A stretch of 14,419 nucleotides of DNA from an uncultured Allomuricauda sp. Lineage in GTDB: Bacteria; Bacteroidota; Bacteroidia; Flavobacteriales; Flavobacteriaceae. The notes under the pieces were generated by a model. That model did not search any database and had not been told where the DNA came from. It saw only the letters and a program-made list of their open reading frames with translations. Of this stretch, positions 7,479 to 13,601 are shown one piece after another (position 1 is the first letter of the stretch; each line of letters begins with the position of its first letter). A program made the translations under genes and the position numbers. The DNA is taken from the NCBI GenBank assembly GCA_937911965.1, contig CALDPL010000075.1, forward strand, positions 1-14,419, in the 5' to 3' direction.

Positions 7479-7496
7479 ATCCAGGCTGCCCTGGAT
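7479..7496 (+). other. Hairpin abutting the start codon of the COG3910 ATPase gene
   Basis: ATCCAGG-CTGC-CCTGGAT is a perfect 7-bp stem with a 4-nt loop that ends one base before the ATG at 7498. It occupies the ribosome landing zone in the 49-bp gap after the esterase stop. It could lower translation of the ATPase, or open when ribosomes arrive from upstream; both are inferences. No U-run follows, so it is not a typical terminator. Confidence 0.5.
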
Positions 7497-7497
7497 C

Positions 7498-8334
7498 ATG
7501 GCATTTTTGCGGAATCCCTATCTTTGGTCCAAAGCCCGACAAATGTCCCTGCTATCCTCCTTTGGCATCCACAGCGAACGGAGCAATCCCTTCCCCTATG
7601 ACATCACTGCGGTCCGCCATGCCCGGGACATCGATCTATCCAATCCGGTGACCTTTTTTATCGGGGACAATGGCACGGGCAAATCCACCCTTTTGGAAAC
7701 CTTGGCCTTTCGCCTGCAATTGCCCCATATGGATGGCGTGGATTACAGCAAGAGCGGTTTTGAGGCCGCCAGGACCCTGGTCCCCCACATGGAGCTCCAA
7801 TGGCAGGTGGAACGGCCTTTGGGCTTTTTCTTCAGGGCAGAGGATTTTGGGGACCTGCTCAACAGTGTACATCGTGAAGATACCAGGCTGCACGGCTTCC
7901 TTGATGAATTGGAAGGGGAGGTGCCCGGGCACATCATACAACAGATGAAGGACAATGCCAATTACCAGCGGTATCAGATCAGAAGGGATTACGGGCAGGA
8001 CCTACAGGGTTTCTCCCATGGGGAGGCCTATTTAAAGGTCATGGAGGAGAAGTTGGCCAACAAGGGAATTTTCCTCTTGGACGAACCCGAGGCCGCCCTT
8101 TCCCCTTCCAAACAGCTCTCCCTTTTGTATTTGATCAAACACAACCTGGAATCAAACCTGTCCCAGTTCATCATTGCCACCCACTCCCCCATTCTGATGG
8201 CCTATCCGGGGGCCGCCCTATATGAGATTTCTGAGGCGGGAATGCATCGGACGGATTTCAAGGACACGGAACACTATATGGTGACCAAGTCCTTTTTGGA
8301 CAATCCAGAGGCCTATCTGCGGCACCTTCAATAA
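7498..8334 (+). CDS. Stand-alone ATP-binding-cassette-like ATPase (COG3910 type, AAA/SMC-like)
   Basis: This is a soluble 278-aa ATPase with no membrane segments. It begins MAFLRNPYLW, the usual FLR opening of this family, followed by YDITAVRH. Walker A is GDNGTGKST (56-64). A degenerate signature, FSHGE (172-176), replaces LSGGQ. Walker B is IFLLDEPEAALS (191-202), and the switch histidine is H229 in IIATHSP. These features match the predicted-ATPase group COG3910, whose role is unknown; it is close to the PF13304 kind of ATPases rather than to transporter subunits. An in-frame stop at 7474 rules out a longer N-terminus. It lies 49 bp after the esterase on the same strand and may be cotranscribed, but nothing else ties it to iron uptake. 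A hairpin abuts its start codon. Confidence 0.85.
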   Translation: MAFLRNPYLWSKARQMSLLSSFGIHSERSNPFPYDITAVRHARDIDLSNPVTFFIGDNGTGKSTLLETLAFRLQLPHMDGVDYSKSGFEAARTLVPHMELQWQVERPLGFFFRAEDFGDLLNSVHREDTRLHGFLDELEGEVPGHIIQQMKDNANYQRYQIRRDYGQDLQGFSHGEAYLKVMEEKLANKGIFLLDEPEAALSPSKQLSLLYLIKHNLESNLSQFIIATHSPILMAYPGAALYEISEAGMHRTDFKDTEHYMVTKSFLDNPEAYLRHLQ

Positions 8335-8364
8335 GGCAGTGCCGTCCCCTGGGCAAGAATTGCA

Positions 8365-9954
8365 TCAAGGCCTGCCCATCCAGGAATCCAAAAGGGCCTT
8401 TTGGGCTGGGGTGGGATTTTCAATGGGATGCAGGGAAAAGGTCTCCACAATCCGTTCCACGGGATTTCCCCCGGAATCCTTTTGGACCACGGTCTTCGTT
8501 TCCCGCTCCAACTCCAGGCCCGCATAACCCAAATAGGTGGTATAATCCAAGGGTTTGGGGGTGTATACATACTGAAAGAGCTCGGTGAGGGAATCCCCGG
8601 AAATGGTGGTACAGGCGTTTCGGAATTCCGCATCGGTGAACCCCCTTCCCATTTCCAGATAGTAGCTGTGGTACAGATACCGCATGACATCGTCCAGGGA
8701 TTTTTGGTTATCCGTGGCATGGCGGATCCCAAAATCCATCAAAAGCCCCACAATGGGCCCCTTGACGTAATAGGAAATGCTCTTGTCCGGATCCTTGCCG
8801 CTTTTGCCAAAGGGGCCCTCCTGCCAGGTCTCAAAACTGGATTCGATCAAGGATTGGTAGGCCTTCCCGGGATTGTTCTCAAACTGGCCTATCCCGGCTG
8901 CGATCCCCTGAAGGAATTCGGCCTGGGAAGAAATTCCTGCACGACGGACCATCAGGGAGGCATAATAGGAGGTGAGGCCCTCACTGATCCACAACTGTGT
9001 GGTCTTGCTGCCGTTGCGGTAGTCAAAGGGGCCGAGTTCAAAGGGCCGGATCCGTTTGACGTTGTAATGGTGAAAGTACTCATGGGCCAAAAACTCCATC
9101 ATTCGCAGGTAGGCCTGGGGATCATCGAGGCCCTTTCCCGAAAAGCTCACCGTGGAGCTGTTCAGGTGTTCGATCCCGCCCCTTCCGGGTCCGATCCCGA
9201 TAAAGGTGTAGTCCGTATAGGGAATATGGCCGATCAGGTCGGTGGCCACCTTGATCGTGGCCTTCAGGTCATCCATCAGCCCTTGCCGGTCAAACTCCCC
9301 CATGGCATGGCCCCAAAACCTGTGGGGAATCCCATCGATATGGAATTCGGGCAGTTTGTCCAACTTCCCCATAAGCAAAGGGGAATCCATGAAGGCATCC
9401 AGATCATCGGACACGAACACGGCCTTTTTTGAATCTTCATAAGTGCGTTCCAGCCCGGTGGCCACATCGGTCCAGCCATGGGATTTTTTAAGGGTGAGGG
9501 TCATGGGCAGATCCGAATGCCCCTCCACAAAGAGGAAGGAATTCACCGGAACGATATAGGCGCGGTCCCGGTCCACAAAACTGTTGGCCACAAATGTTCG
9601 GTGGGTCAACATCCCGTATTCCAGTTTAATGGGCTCGCCTTGCCCCTTTGTCACCACCCAGGTTCCCGCTTGGGAACTGTCCACAAGGGTACCCGAATGC
9701 AGCCTGAAGTTTTGGATTCCCTTGTGGTAATCCATCATTTGGTAATAGCCGGGCATCCAATTGGGGAGCTGCAAAACCAGGGTGTCCATGGGCAGGTCCA
9801 AAAGTTCCATTTCGACCCTGTAGACATGGTTGTCAGGGTCGGAAACCGAAACCGTGTATTCCAATCTGGGCAGCGGTGCCCCTTGTCCCATAAGGGAGAG
9901 GGACCCTAGACAAATACAGCAAAGCGCGATGATCTTGATACGGAAATCGTACAT
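8365..9954 (-). CDS. Exported M61-family metallopeptidase (glycyl aminopeptidase type) without PDZ domain
   Basis: This is a predicted zinc peptidase acting in the periplasm or at the surface, 529 aa. The start at 9954 (MYDFRIKIIALCC) gives a good signal peptide cut near MGQG; an ATG at 9990 would add 12 non-signal-like residues. Hallmarks of M61, in residues of the 529-aa form, are GGIEHLNSS (about 259-267), the zinc motif HEYFH (291-295), the third ligand in SEGLTSYYA (E325), and YYVKGPIV (395-402). The N-terminal half is the beta-rich M61 N domain. Most relatives continue into a C-terminal PDZ domain. Here the chain ends about 50 residues after YAGLELE, where the PDZ would start. The gene converges on the COG3910 ATPase gene with only 30 bp between stops, so no displaced PDZ can be hidden downstream. 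I see no clear TTTG / TAnnTTTG promoter before it. Confidence 0.9.
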   Translation of the reverse strand: MYDFRIKIIALCCICLGSLSLMGQGAPLPRLEYTVSVSDPDNHVYRVEMELLDLPMDTLVLQLPNWMPGYYQMMDYHKGIQNFRLHSGTLVDSSQAGTWVVTKGQGEPIKLEYGMLTHRTFVANSFVDRDRAYIVPVNSFLFVEGHSDLPMTLTLKKSHGWTDVATGLERTYEDSKKAVFVSDDLDAFMDSPLLMGKLDKLPEFHIDGIPHRFWGHAMGEFDRQGLMDDLKATIKVATDLIGHIPYTDYTFIGIGPGRGGIEHLNSSTVSFSGKGLDDPQAYLRMMEFLAHEYFHHYNVKRIRPFELGPFDYRNGSKTTQLWISEGLTSYYASLMVRRAGISSQAEFLQGIAAGIGQFENNPGKAYQSLIESSFETWQEGPFGKSGKDPDKSISYYVKGPIVGLLMDFGIRHATDNQKSLDDVMRYLYHSYYLEMGRGFTDAEFRNACTTISGDSLTELFQYVYTPKPLDYTTYLGYAGLELERETKTVVQKDSGGNPVERIVETFSLHPIENPTPAQKALLDSWMGRP

Positions 9955-10071
9955 AAAATGAAGTTTGGAATACGAAAAGCAAGGTAACAAATTTTACCCT
10001 GAACCTTCCATGAAAAAAAGGCTGTCGCAGATAATATGTTGGGGATCCGAGGAATGGAATCCGACCGTGTA

Positions 10072-10097
10072 AATTTTGGTACGACTATCCCAAAATT
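10072..10097. promoter_or_regulatory. Inverted repeat, possible operator
   Basis: AATTTTGG-N10-CCAAAATT has perfect 8-bp arms, with centres 18 bp apart. It lies in the intergenic region between the divergent M61 peptidase and DoxX genes, about 45 bp upstream of the candidate DoxX promoter. The size and spacing suit a dimeric regulator. No regulator can be named from the sequence. Confidence 0.4.
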
Positions 10098-10139
10098 AAG
10101 TAAAATACATTTAAGGAAGCTCATCCCAAAATACAATAC

Positions 10140-10171
10140 TTGGGCTGACCCCATGCTTTTTCGTACCTTTT
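10140..10171 (+). promoter_or_regulatory. Candidate promoter of the DoxX gene
   Basis: TTG (10140-10142) and TACCTTTT (10164-10171) are separated by 21 bases and match the Bacteroidota consensus except for the last base of the -7 element. Transcription would begin near 10177, leaving a leader of about 60 nt before the ATG at 10239. Confidence 0.5.
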
Positions 10172-10238
10172 CAGAATCCTTACCAATTGTGGCATCTCCC
10201 GCTTGGGATATGGGAAGATCTCCTTAAAACAAGAACTA

Positions 10239-10664
10239 ATGAAAAATAAAACCATAAAACTCTTTTTGCGATTGGCCTTGGCTTTTGGGTTTTTATCCGC
10301 TTCGGCGGACCGATTCGGATACTGGGGCGAAGCGAATTCCACCTGGGGCACCTGGGAGAATTTCCTGGACTACACCCAATTGTTGAATCCCTGGTTCAAC
10401 AGTGCCCTGATCCCAACGGTGGGACTTTTGGCCACTGTGGCGGAAATTGTCCTCGCCCTCTGCCTGATCATTGGGTTCAAGACCGAACTTATGGCAAAAT
10501 TGAGCGGAATCCTCCTTTTGGTGTTCGCCCTGTCCATGACCTTATCCACAGGCCTGAAGGGTCCCTTGGATTACTCCGTGTTCACTGCCTCTGCAGCGGC
10601 CTTTGCCCTGGGGTCCATGAAGGAAAAATACTTGGAATTGGATCTGGTTTTTTCCAAGAAATGA
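10239..10664 (+). CDS. DoxX-family small membrane protein
   Basis: This is a 141-aa integral membrane protein. About four hydrophobic segments are visible: roughly residues 8-22, 51-73, 81-98 and 107-122. The opening LFLRLALAFGFLSASADRFG, with its small residues, and the later TVGLLATVAEIVLALCLIIG followed by AKLSGILLLVFALSMTL fit the DoxX fold. DoxX proteins are linked to thiosulfate:quinone oxidation or redox stress in some organisms, but most Bacteroidota members have no known job. The start at 10239 was preferred to an in-frame ATG at 10203 because it begins MKNKTIKLFLRLAL, directly before the first helix, and suits the candidate promoter. An AraC-type regulator gene follows 94 bp downstream on the same strand and may act on it; this is only context. 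Confidence 0.82.
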   Translation: MKNKTIKLFLRLALAFGFLSASADRFGYWGEANSTWGTWENFLDYTQLLNPWFNSALIPTVGLLATVAEIVLALCLIIGFKTELMAKLSGILLLVFALSMTLSTGLKGPLDYSVFTASAAAFALGSMKEKYLELDLVFSKK

Positions 10665-10707
10665 ATTGGGTCCGAAATCGGGCCATAAAGGATGTGGGCC
10701 GCAGTAA

Positions 10708-10740
10708 TTGTTTCCGGTTTAAAGACTTTGGCTATATTTA
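10708..10740 (+). promoter_or_regulatory. Candidate promoter of the AraC-family gene
   Basis: TTG (10708-10710), a 22-base spacer and TATATTTA (10733-10740) match TAnnTTTG at all fixed positions but the last. The spacer is at the long end of the usual range. The ATG at 10759 would follow with a leader of only about 14 nt, as is common in Bacteroidota. Confidence 0.4.
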
Positions 10741-10758
10741 GGGCAAACCCACGACCAA

Positions 10759-11577
10759 ATGCAGTTCGTCTTTACCCCTTCCCATCAGGCCTTGCGCCCT
10801 TTTGTCAATGGGTATTACTATATCGAACTCGATGCGGGCCCCGATGCCAGGCCTTTGGACATCCATCCGGTCGGCTATCACACCATGGCCTTCACCCTGA
10901 ATTCAAGGCAGGTGTTCCGTTCCACAGCAAGTGAATACGACTTCAACCTGAGTTACCACGGCCTGATCTGTGAACATATTTCACTTTTTCCCATGGCGCC
11001 CAAAATCAATATGGTTGTGGTTTCCTTTACCTCCACGGGGGCGTCCCGGCTCTTTGGGGTATCCCAGCACCAATTGATCAACCAGATCCATCCCATCGAG
11101 GATATCGTGCCGGAGGCCATGGATCTAAAGTTGCGCCTGGAGGATGGAATTTCCTGTGGAATGCGGGCAATCGATCTGATCGAACATTGGCTGTTGCGCC
11201 GAATATCGGCCAAATCCCCCTTTCGGTACGGCCCAAATATTGATCGTGCCTGCAGCCTGATCCAAAGGCATAGGGGAATAATCCCAATCGGTGAACTGAG
11301 CCGGGAAGTCGGGATGTCCCAAAGGTATTTGGAAAGCCATTTCAAGGATATGATCGGCACCACCCCAAAAATGTACTGCCGCATCGTCCGGTTTTTGGCC
11401 GCCTATCAATTCATACTTGGCAACGACGATGTCGATTGGGGGGAACTGATCTACCGCCACCAGTTTTTTGACCAATCGCACTTCATCCATGATTTCAAAA
11501 GGTTTTTTGGCCGTTCCCCTTCCAAGATCCACTTGGCAAATTCCCATCTCGCCGGGAAGATTGCCCTGGAATTATAA
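10759..11577 (+). CDS. AraC-family transcriptional regulator with DUF6597-like N-terminal domain
   Basis: This is a predicted DNA-binding regulator of 272 aa. The N-terminal part begins MQFVFTPSHQALRPFVNGYYYIE and continues with PVGYHTMAF. It resembles the DUF6597 sensor domain found before AraC helix-turn-helix pairs in Bacteroidota, including the VSFTSTGASRLFGVSQHQL stretch (88-106). The C-terminal HTH spans about 160-257: first helix pair IPIGELSREVGMSQRYLESHFKDMIG (split across 175-200), then the second in WGELIYRHQFFDQSHFIHDFKRFFGRSP. The FFDQSHFIHDFKRFFGRSP end is the family hallmark. There is no signal peptide, so it is cytoplasmic. Its target is unknown. The nearest candidates are itself and the DoxX gene upstream, or the lipoprotein genes downstream. 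Confidence 0.9.
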   Translation: MQFVFTPSHQALRPFVNGYYYIELDAGPDARPLDIHPVGYHTMAFTLNSRQVFRSTASEYDFNLSYHGLICEHISLFPMAPKINMVVVSFTSTGASRLFGVSQHQLINQIHPIEDIVPEAMDLKLRLEDGISCGMRAIDLIEHWLLRRISAKSPFRYGPNIDRACSLIQRHRGIIPIGELSREVGMSQRYLESHFKDMIGTTPKMYCRIVRFLAAYQFILGNDDVDWGELIYRHQFFDQSHFIHDFKRFFGRSPSKIHLANSHLAGKIALEL

Positions 11578-11755
11578 CGATCTTTCGAATTTTTACAATC
11601 CTGTCCCCCATTTCAACTGCATTTTTGTCCTGCCCAGGGGAATTTCTTTGTTGGGGGGTCGATGGCCAAACTAAAACCAGGACCGTCCCAAAACAAGGTC
11701 CAACCATGCCAAAACGGGCAGGGACGGTTGCCCCTTCGGCCCCAAATCCAATATA

Positions 11756-12148
11756 ATGAATCAAAAGACTCCCTTTGTTTCTTTTTTTGCACTGCTCCTG
11801 GTGCTCTGCCATGGGATGCTCCTATCCTGTTCCGAAGATGACAAGAAATCAAAAAACGGGGAATTCCCCATTCCCTACCCCGATGACGGGGAGCTCATCA
11901 CCGACGCCTGGGACGGCACCGTGGGCCATAGAACGGTACAATACGAGGCCGATCGTCACGAGGCCCTGATAACTTTCTATGACGATTATGCCAACGGCGC
12001 CACTTGGAACCGGATCGAGGCCGGATCGGGGATCGAACTATCGGTCATCTATGTCAATTTGGACAAGGGACACACCATTGACCTGGGACCTCCGGGAGAT
12101 CAGATTCCCGATGCGGTACTCCTCACCCTATACGTGTCCGGGGAATAA
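11756..12148 (+). CDS. Small lipoprotein of unknown function
   Basis: This is a 130-aa predicted lipoprotein that I do not recognise. The signal peptide MNQKTPFVSFFALLLVLCHG leads to lipobox LLSC with Cys25. The mature protein starts CSEDDKK, an acidic start of the sort linked to surface export in Bacteroidota. About 105 mature residues follow, rich in Asp, Gly and beta-forming residues, with one strand-like run GIELSVIYVNLD. No cysteine other than the lipidated one is left in the mature part. The gene is 178 bp after the AraC-type regulator and 25 bp before the next lipoprotein gene, so it probably heads a two- or three-gene transcript. No convincing promoter was seen in the gap. A G-C-rich inverted repeat (ACCGTCCC at 11682-11689, GGGACGGT at 11721-11728) lies there. 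Confidence 0.75.
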   Translation: MNQKTPFVSFFALLLVLCHGMLLSCSEDDKKSKNGEFPIPYPDDGELITDAWDGTVGHRTVQYEADRHEALITFYDDYANGATWNRIEAGSGIELSVIYVNLDKGHTIDLGPPGDQIPDAVLLTLYVSGE

Positions 12149-12173
12149 GTCCACTTCAAAATCAAAATAAGCC

Positions 12174-12929
12174 ATGATGAACACCCTTGGAACAATCAAA
12201 GGAATAGGAGGCCCACTTCGATTATTGGCTTTGATTACCCTCTGCCTGCTACATGTACATTGCGGCAATGATGACGGGGGCGCTCCCCAAACGGGATATT
12301 TCGCCAAAACGATTGCCCTGGGCATTGCGGGAAGCGGTATGCAGTTCGATTTGGAATACGATGCCACAAACCGCATCAAGCGGGAAATTATCACAATGGG
12401 GACCGACATCAACCAATTTGAATACCTCTATAACAATGCCGGTCTGATCTCAAGCGTCCTTTGGAACGGAACCCTCTTTGCCCACTATCAATACGACGAC
12501 AGCGGAATCCTGACCAAGGTGGAGACCTACGATAGCAGTAGCGGGTCGAACCTTGAGTATCCCGTATCCCATTCGGATGGAACCTACTCCATCCCCGGCC
12601 TTGTCCCGGAGATCAAGGTAGATCGGCGGGGGCAACTGCTCCACCACCCGGGCTTGGACTTGATCGTCACCCATACCGAAGGCCCCGGGGTACACGGACA
12701 ACTCAGCCCCCAGCCTGCCCGTTATTTTGGGGATATAGCGGCCTTTTGCTACTATGACCTCACGTTTTCCCAAAATGCCGTTGCCTCCATTGTATTAAGG
12801 GGAACCCTCTATGAAGCCCGTTATACAAGGGACGGGAACAACAATATTACATCCATGGAATTGGTCGAAGGGAGCACGGGGGCCCTGTACCAGGTTTGGG
12901 AAATCACCTATGAAGAACGAAGCCTATAA
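12174..12929 (+). CDS. Lipoprotein with YD/RHS-like beta repeats
   Basis: This is a 251-aa predicted lipoprotein. The signal peptide runs to LLHVHC with Cys30. The histidine before the cysteine is unusual for a lipobox, but GNDDGG directly after it matches the other lipoproteins here. The mature part contains several loosely repeated strands of the YD/RHS kind: LEYDATNRIKRE (60-71), FEYLYNNAGLISSV (82-95), YQYDDSGILTKVETYD (105-120) and ARYTRDGNNNITSMEL (215-230). Such repeats occur in short form in Bacteroidota lipoproteins of unknown function, and in long form in RHS toxins. At this length it cannot make a full RHS cage. Start codons at 12174 and 12177 are both possible. It follows the small lipoprotein gene by 25 bp, so the two are likely cotranscribed. 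Function unknown. Confidence 0.75.
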   Translation: MMNTLGTIKGIGGPLRLLALITLCLLHVHCGNDDGGAPQTGYFAKTIALGIAGSGMQFDLEYDATNRIKREIITMGTDINQFEYLYNNAGLISSVLWNGTLFAHYQYDDSGILTKVETYDSSSGSNLEYPVSHSDGTYSIPGLVPEIKVDRRGQLLHHPGLDLIVTHTEGPGVHGQLSPQPARYFGDIAAFCYYDLTFSQNAVASIVLRGTLYEARYTRDGNNNITSMELVEGSTGALYQVWEITYEERSL

Positions 12930-12976
12930 GACGGCTCGATCAAAATTCAAAGAAATAAACACAATCCATAAAAACC

Positions 12977-13042
12977 ATTAAAACATTAAACTTCAACATT
13001 TTCAGGACATGAAAACATTAAACTTCAACATCTTCAGGACAT
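12977..13042 (+). repeat. 32-bp tandem near-duplication spanning the start codon of the lipocalin-like gene
   Basis: Positions 12977-13010 and 13009-13042 are 34-base copies offset by 32 bases. They differ at two bases, ATT against ATG at the start and CATTTTC against CATCTTC inside. The second copy holds the real start codon (13009) and the first eleven codons. The first copy has the same codons preceded by ATT in place of ATG, and is out of frame with the gene because 32 is not a multiple of three. Confidence 0.9.
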
Positions 13043-13446
13043 TGTTCGTACTTCTTTTGATTGCAGGGCCTCTTGGCTGTGGCAAGGACGATGGCCCCTC
13101 GGAGCCAAGCGCAGAAGAGCTGATCATTGGAAAATGGTTCGTCACCAACATCTTCCCCAATGGGGGAGGCCCTTCGGAAGCTTTGGACAGCTGTTCCAAA
13201 AAATCATTTTTTGAATTTGATACCAATGATTTGGTAACCGAAGGAAGCTTTTATTTGGATGAAAGTGAGTGCAAGGGAAGCTTGAAAGAACACGAATACG
13301 CCTTTTCGTCAGATGGCGAAAAATTAATACTCACCTCAATCAACGATGGCACAACGATCACAATGAATGTCCTTACACTGGACCGGACCACCCTGGTCAT
13401 CGAATTGATCAGTCCCCCCTTTACCATTCGGATGGAAAAACGATAG
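13009..13446 (+). CDS. Lipocalin-like lipoprotein
   Basis: This is a 145-aa predicted lipoprotein. The signal peptide MKTLNFNIFRTLFVLLLIAG ends at PLGC with Cys24; proline at -3 is unusual. The mature start CGKDDG again carries an acidic pair. From about residue 38 it reads IIGKWFVTNIFPNG, the opening of Bacteroidota lipocalin-like domains (PF13648 type). FFEFDTNDLVTEGSFYLD, YAFSSDGEKLILTS and TLVIELI then supply the successive barrel strands. Two cysteines in the mature chain, Cys62 in DSCSKK and Cys86 in ESECKG, might pair. Ligand and role are unknown. It lies 79 bp after the YD-like lipoprotein gene. The intervening sequence is A-rich, shows no clear promoter, and includes a tandem copy of the start region. 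Confidence 0.8.
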   Translation: MKTLNFNIFRTLFVLLLIAGPLGCGKDDGPSEPSAEELIIGKWFVTNIFPNGGGPSEALDSCSKKSFFEFDTNDLVTEGSFYLDESECKGSLKEHEYAFSSDGEKLILTSINDGTTITMNVLTLDRTTLVIELISPPFTIRMEKR

Positions 13447-13547
13447 AAAGGGCTTCTCCACAGGCATCTGTCCCATTTTCCTAAATACGGGAGGATTCCC
13501 TTCGGCATTCCAAATTCCAGCAGAATCGAAAACAAGGGGTCCTGTTA

Positions 13548-13579
13548 TTTGTTTAGAATCGTTTTAAATAATACTTTTG
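13548..13579 (+). promoter_or_regulatory. Strong Bacteroidota-type promoter for the exported protein at 13602
   Basis: TTTG (13548-13551), a 20-base spacer and TACTTTTG (13572-13579) match the TTTG / TAnnTTTG consensus exactly. The ATG lies 22 bases past the -7 element. This makes the gene at 13602 its own transcription unit. Confidence 0.75.
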
Positions 13580-13595
13580 AAACCTAATTCTAAAC
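13551..13595. promoter_or_regulatory. Inverted repeat embracing the -7 element of the 13602 promoter
   Basis: GTTTAGAAT (13551-13559) and ATTCTAAAC (13587-13595) form perfect 9-bp arms with a 27-base spacer. One arm begins at the end of the -33 element and the other covers the presumed transcription start and short leader. Arm centres are 36 bp apart. A looping or two-site regulator is possible but unproven. Confidence 0.45.
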
Positions 13596-13601
13596 CGGAA
13601 C

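Noticed and set aside
8335..8364. Bidirectional terminator between the convergent ATPase and M61 genes
   Set aside because: Only 5-bp complementary segments (GGGCA / TGCCC) are visible, with no flanking T-run on either strand.
8401..9432. A 343-codon open frame opposite the M61 peptidase
   Set aside because: The M61 motifs lie on the minus strand, and the plus-strand translation shows no family signal. It is a shadow frame.
9955..10020. Possible M61 promoter elements TACCTTGC and TAAAATTTG on the minus strand
   Set aside because: Each is one base off the TAnnTTTG pattern, and neither has a TTTG at the right distance upstream.
11682..11728. Inverted repeat ACCGTCCC / GGGACGGT before the first small lipoprotein gene
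   Set aside because: The arms are only 8 bp and 31 bases apart in G-C-rich sequence, with no U-run and no promoter context. It is too weak for a separate claim.
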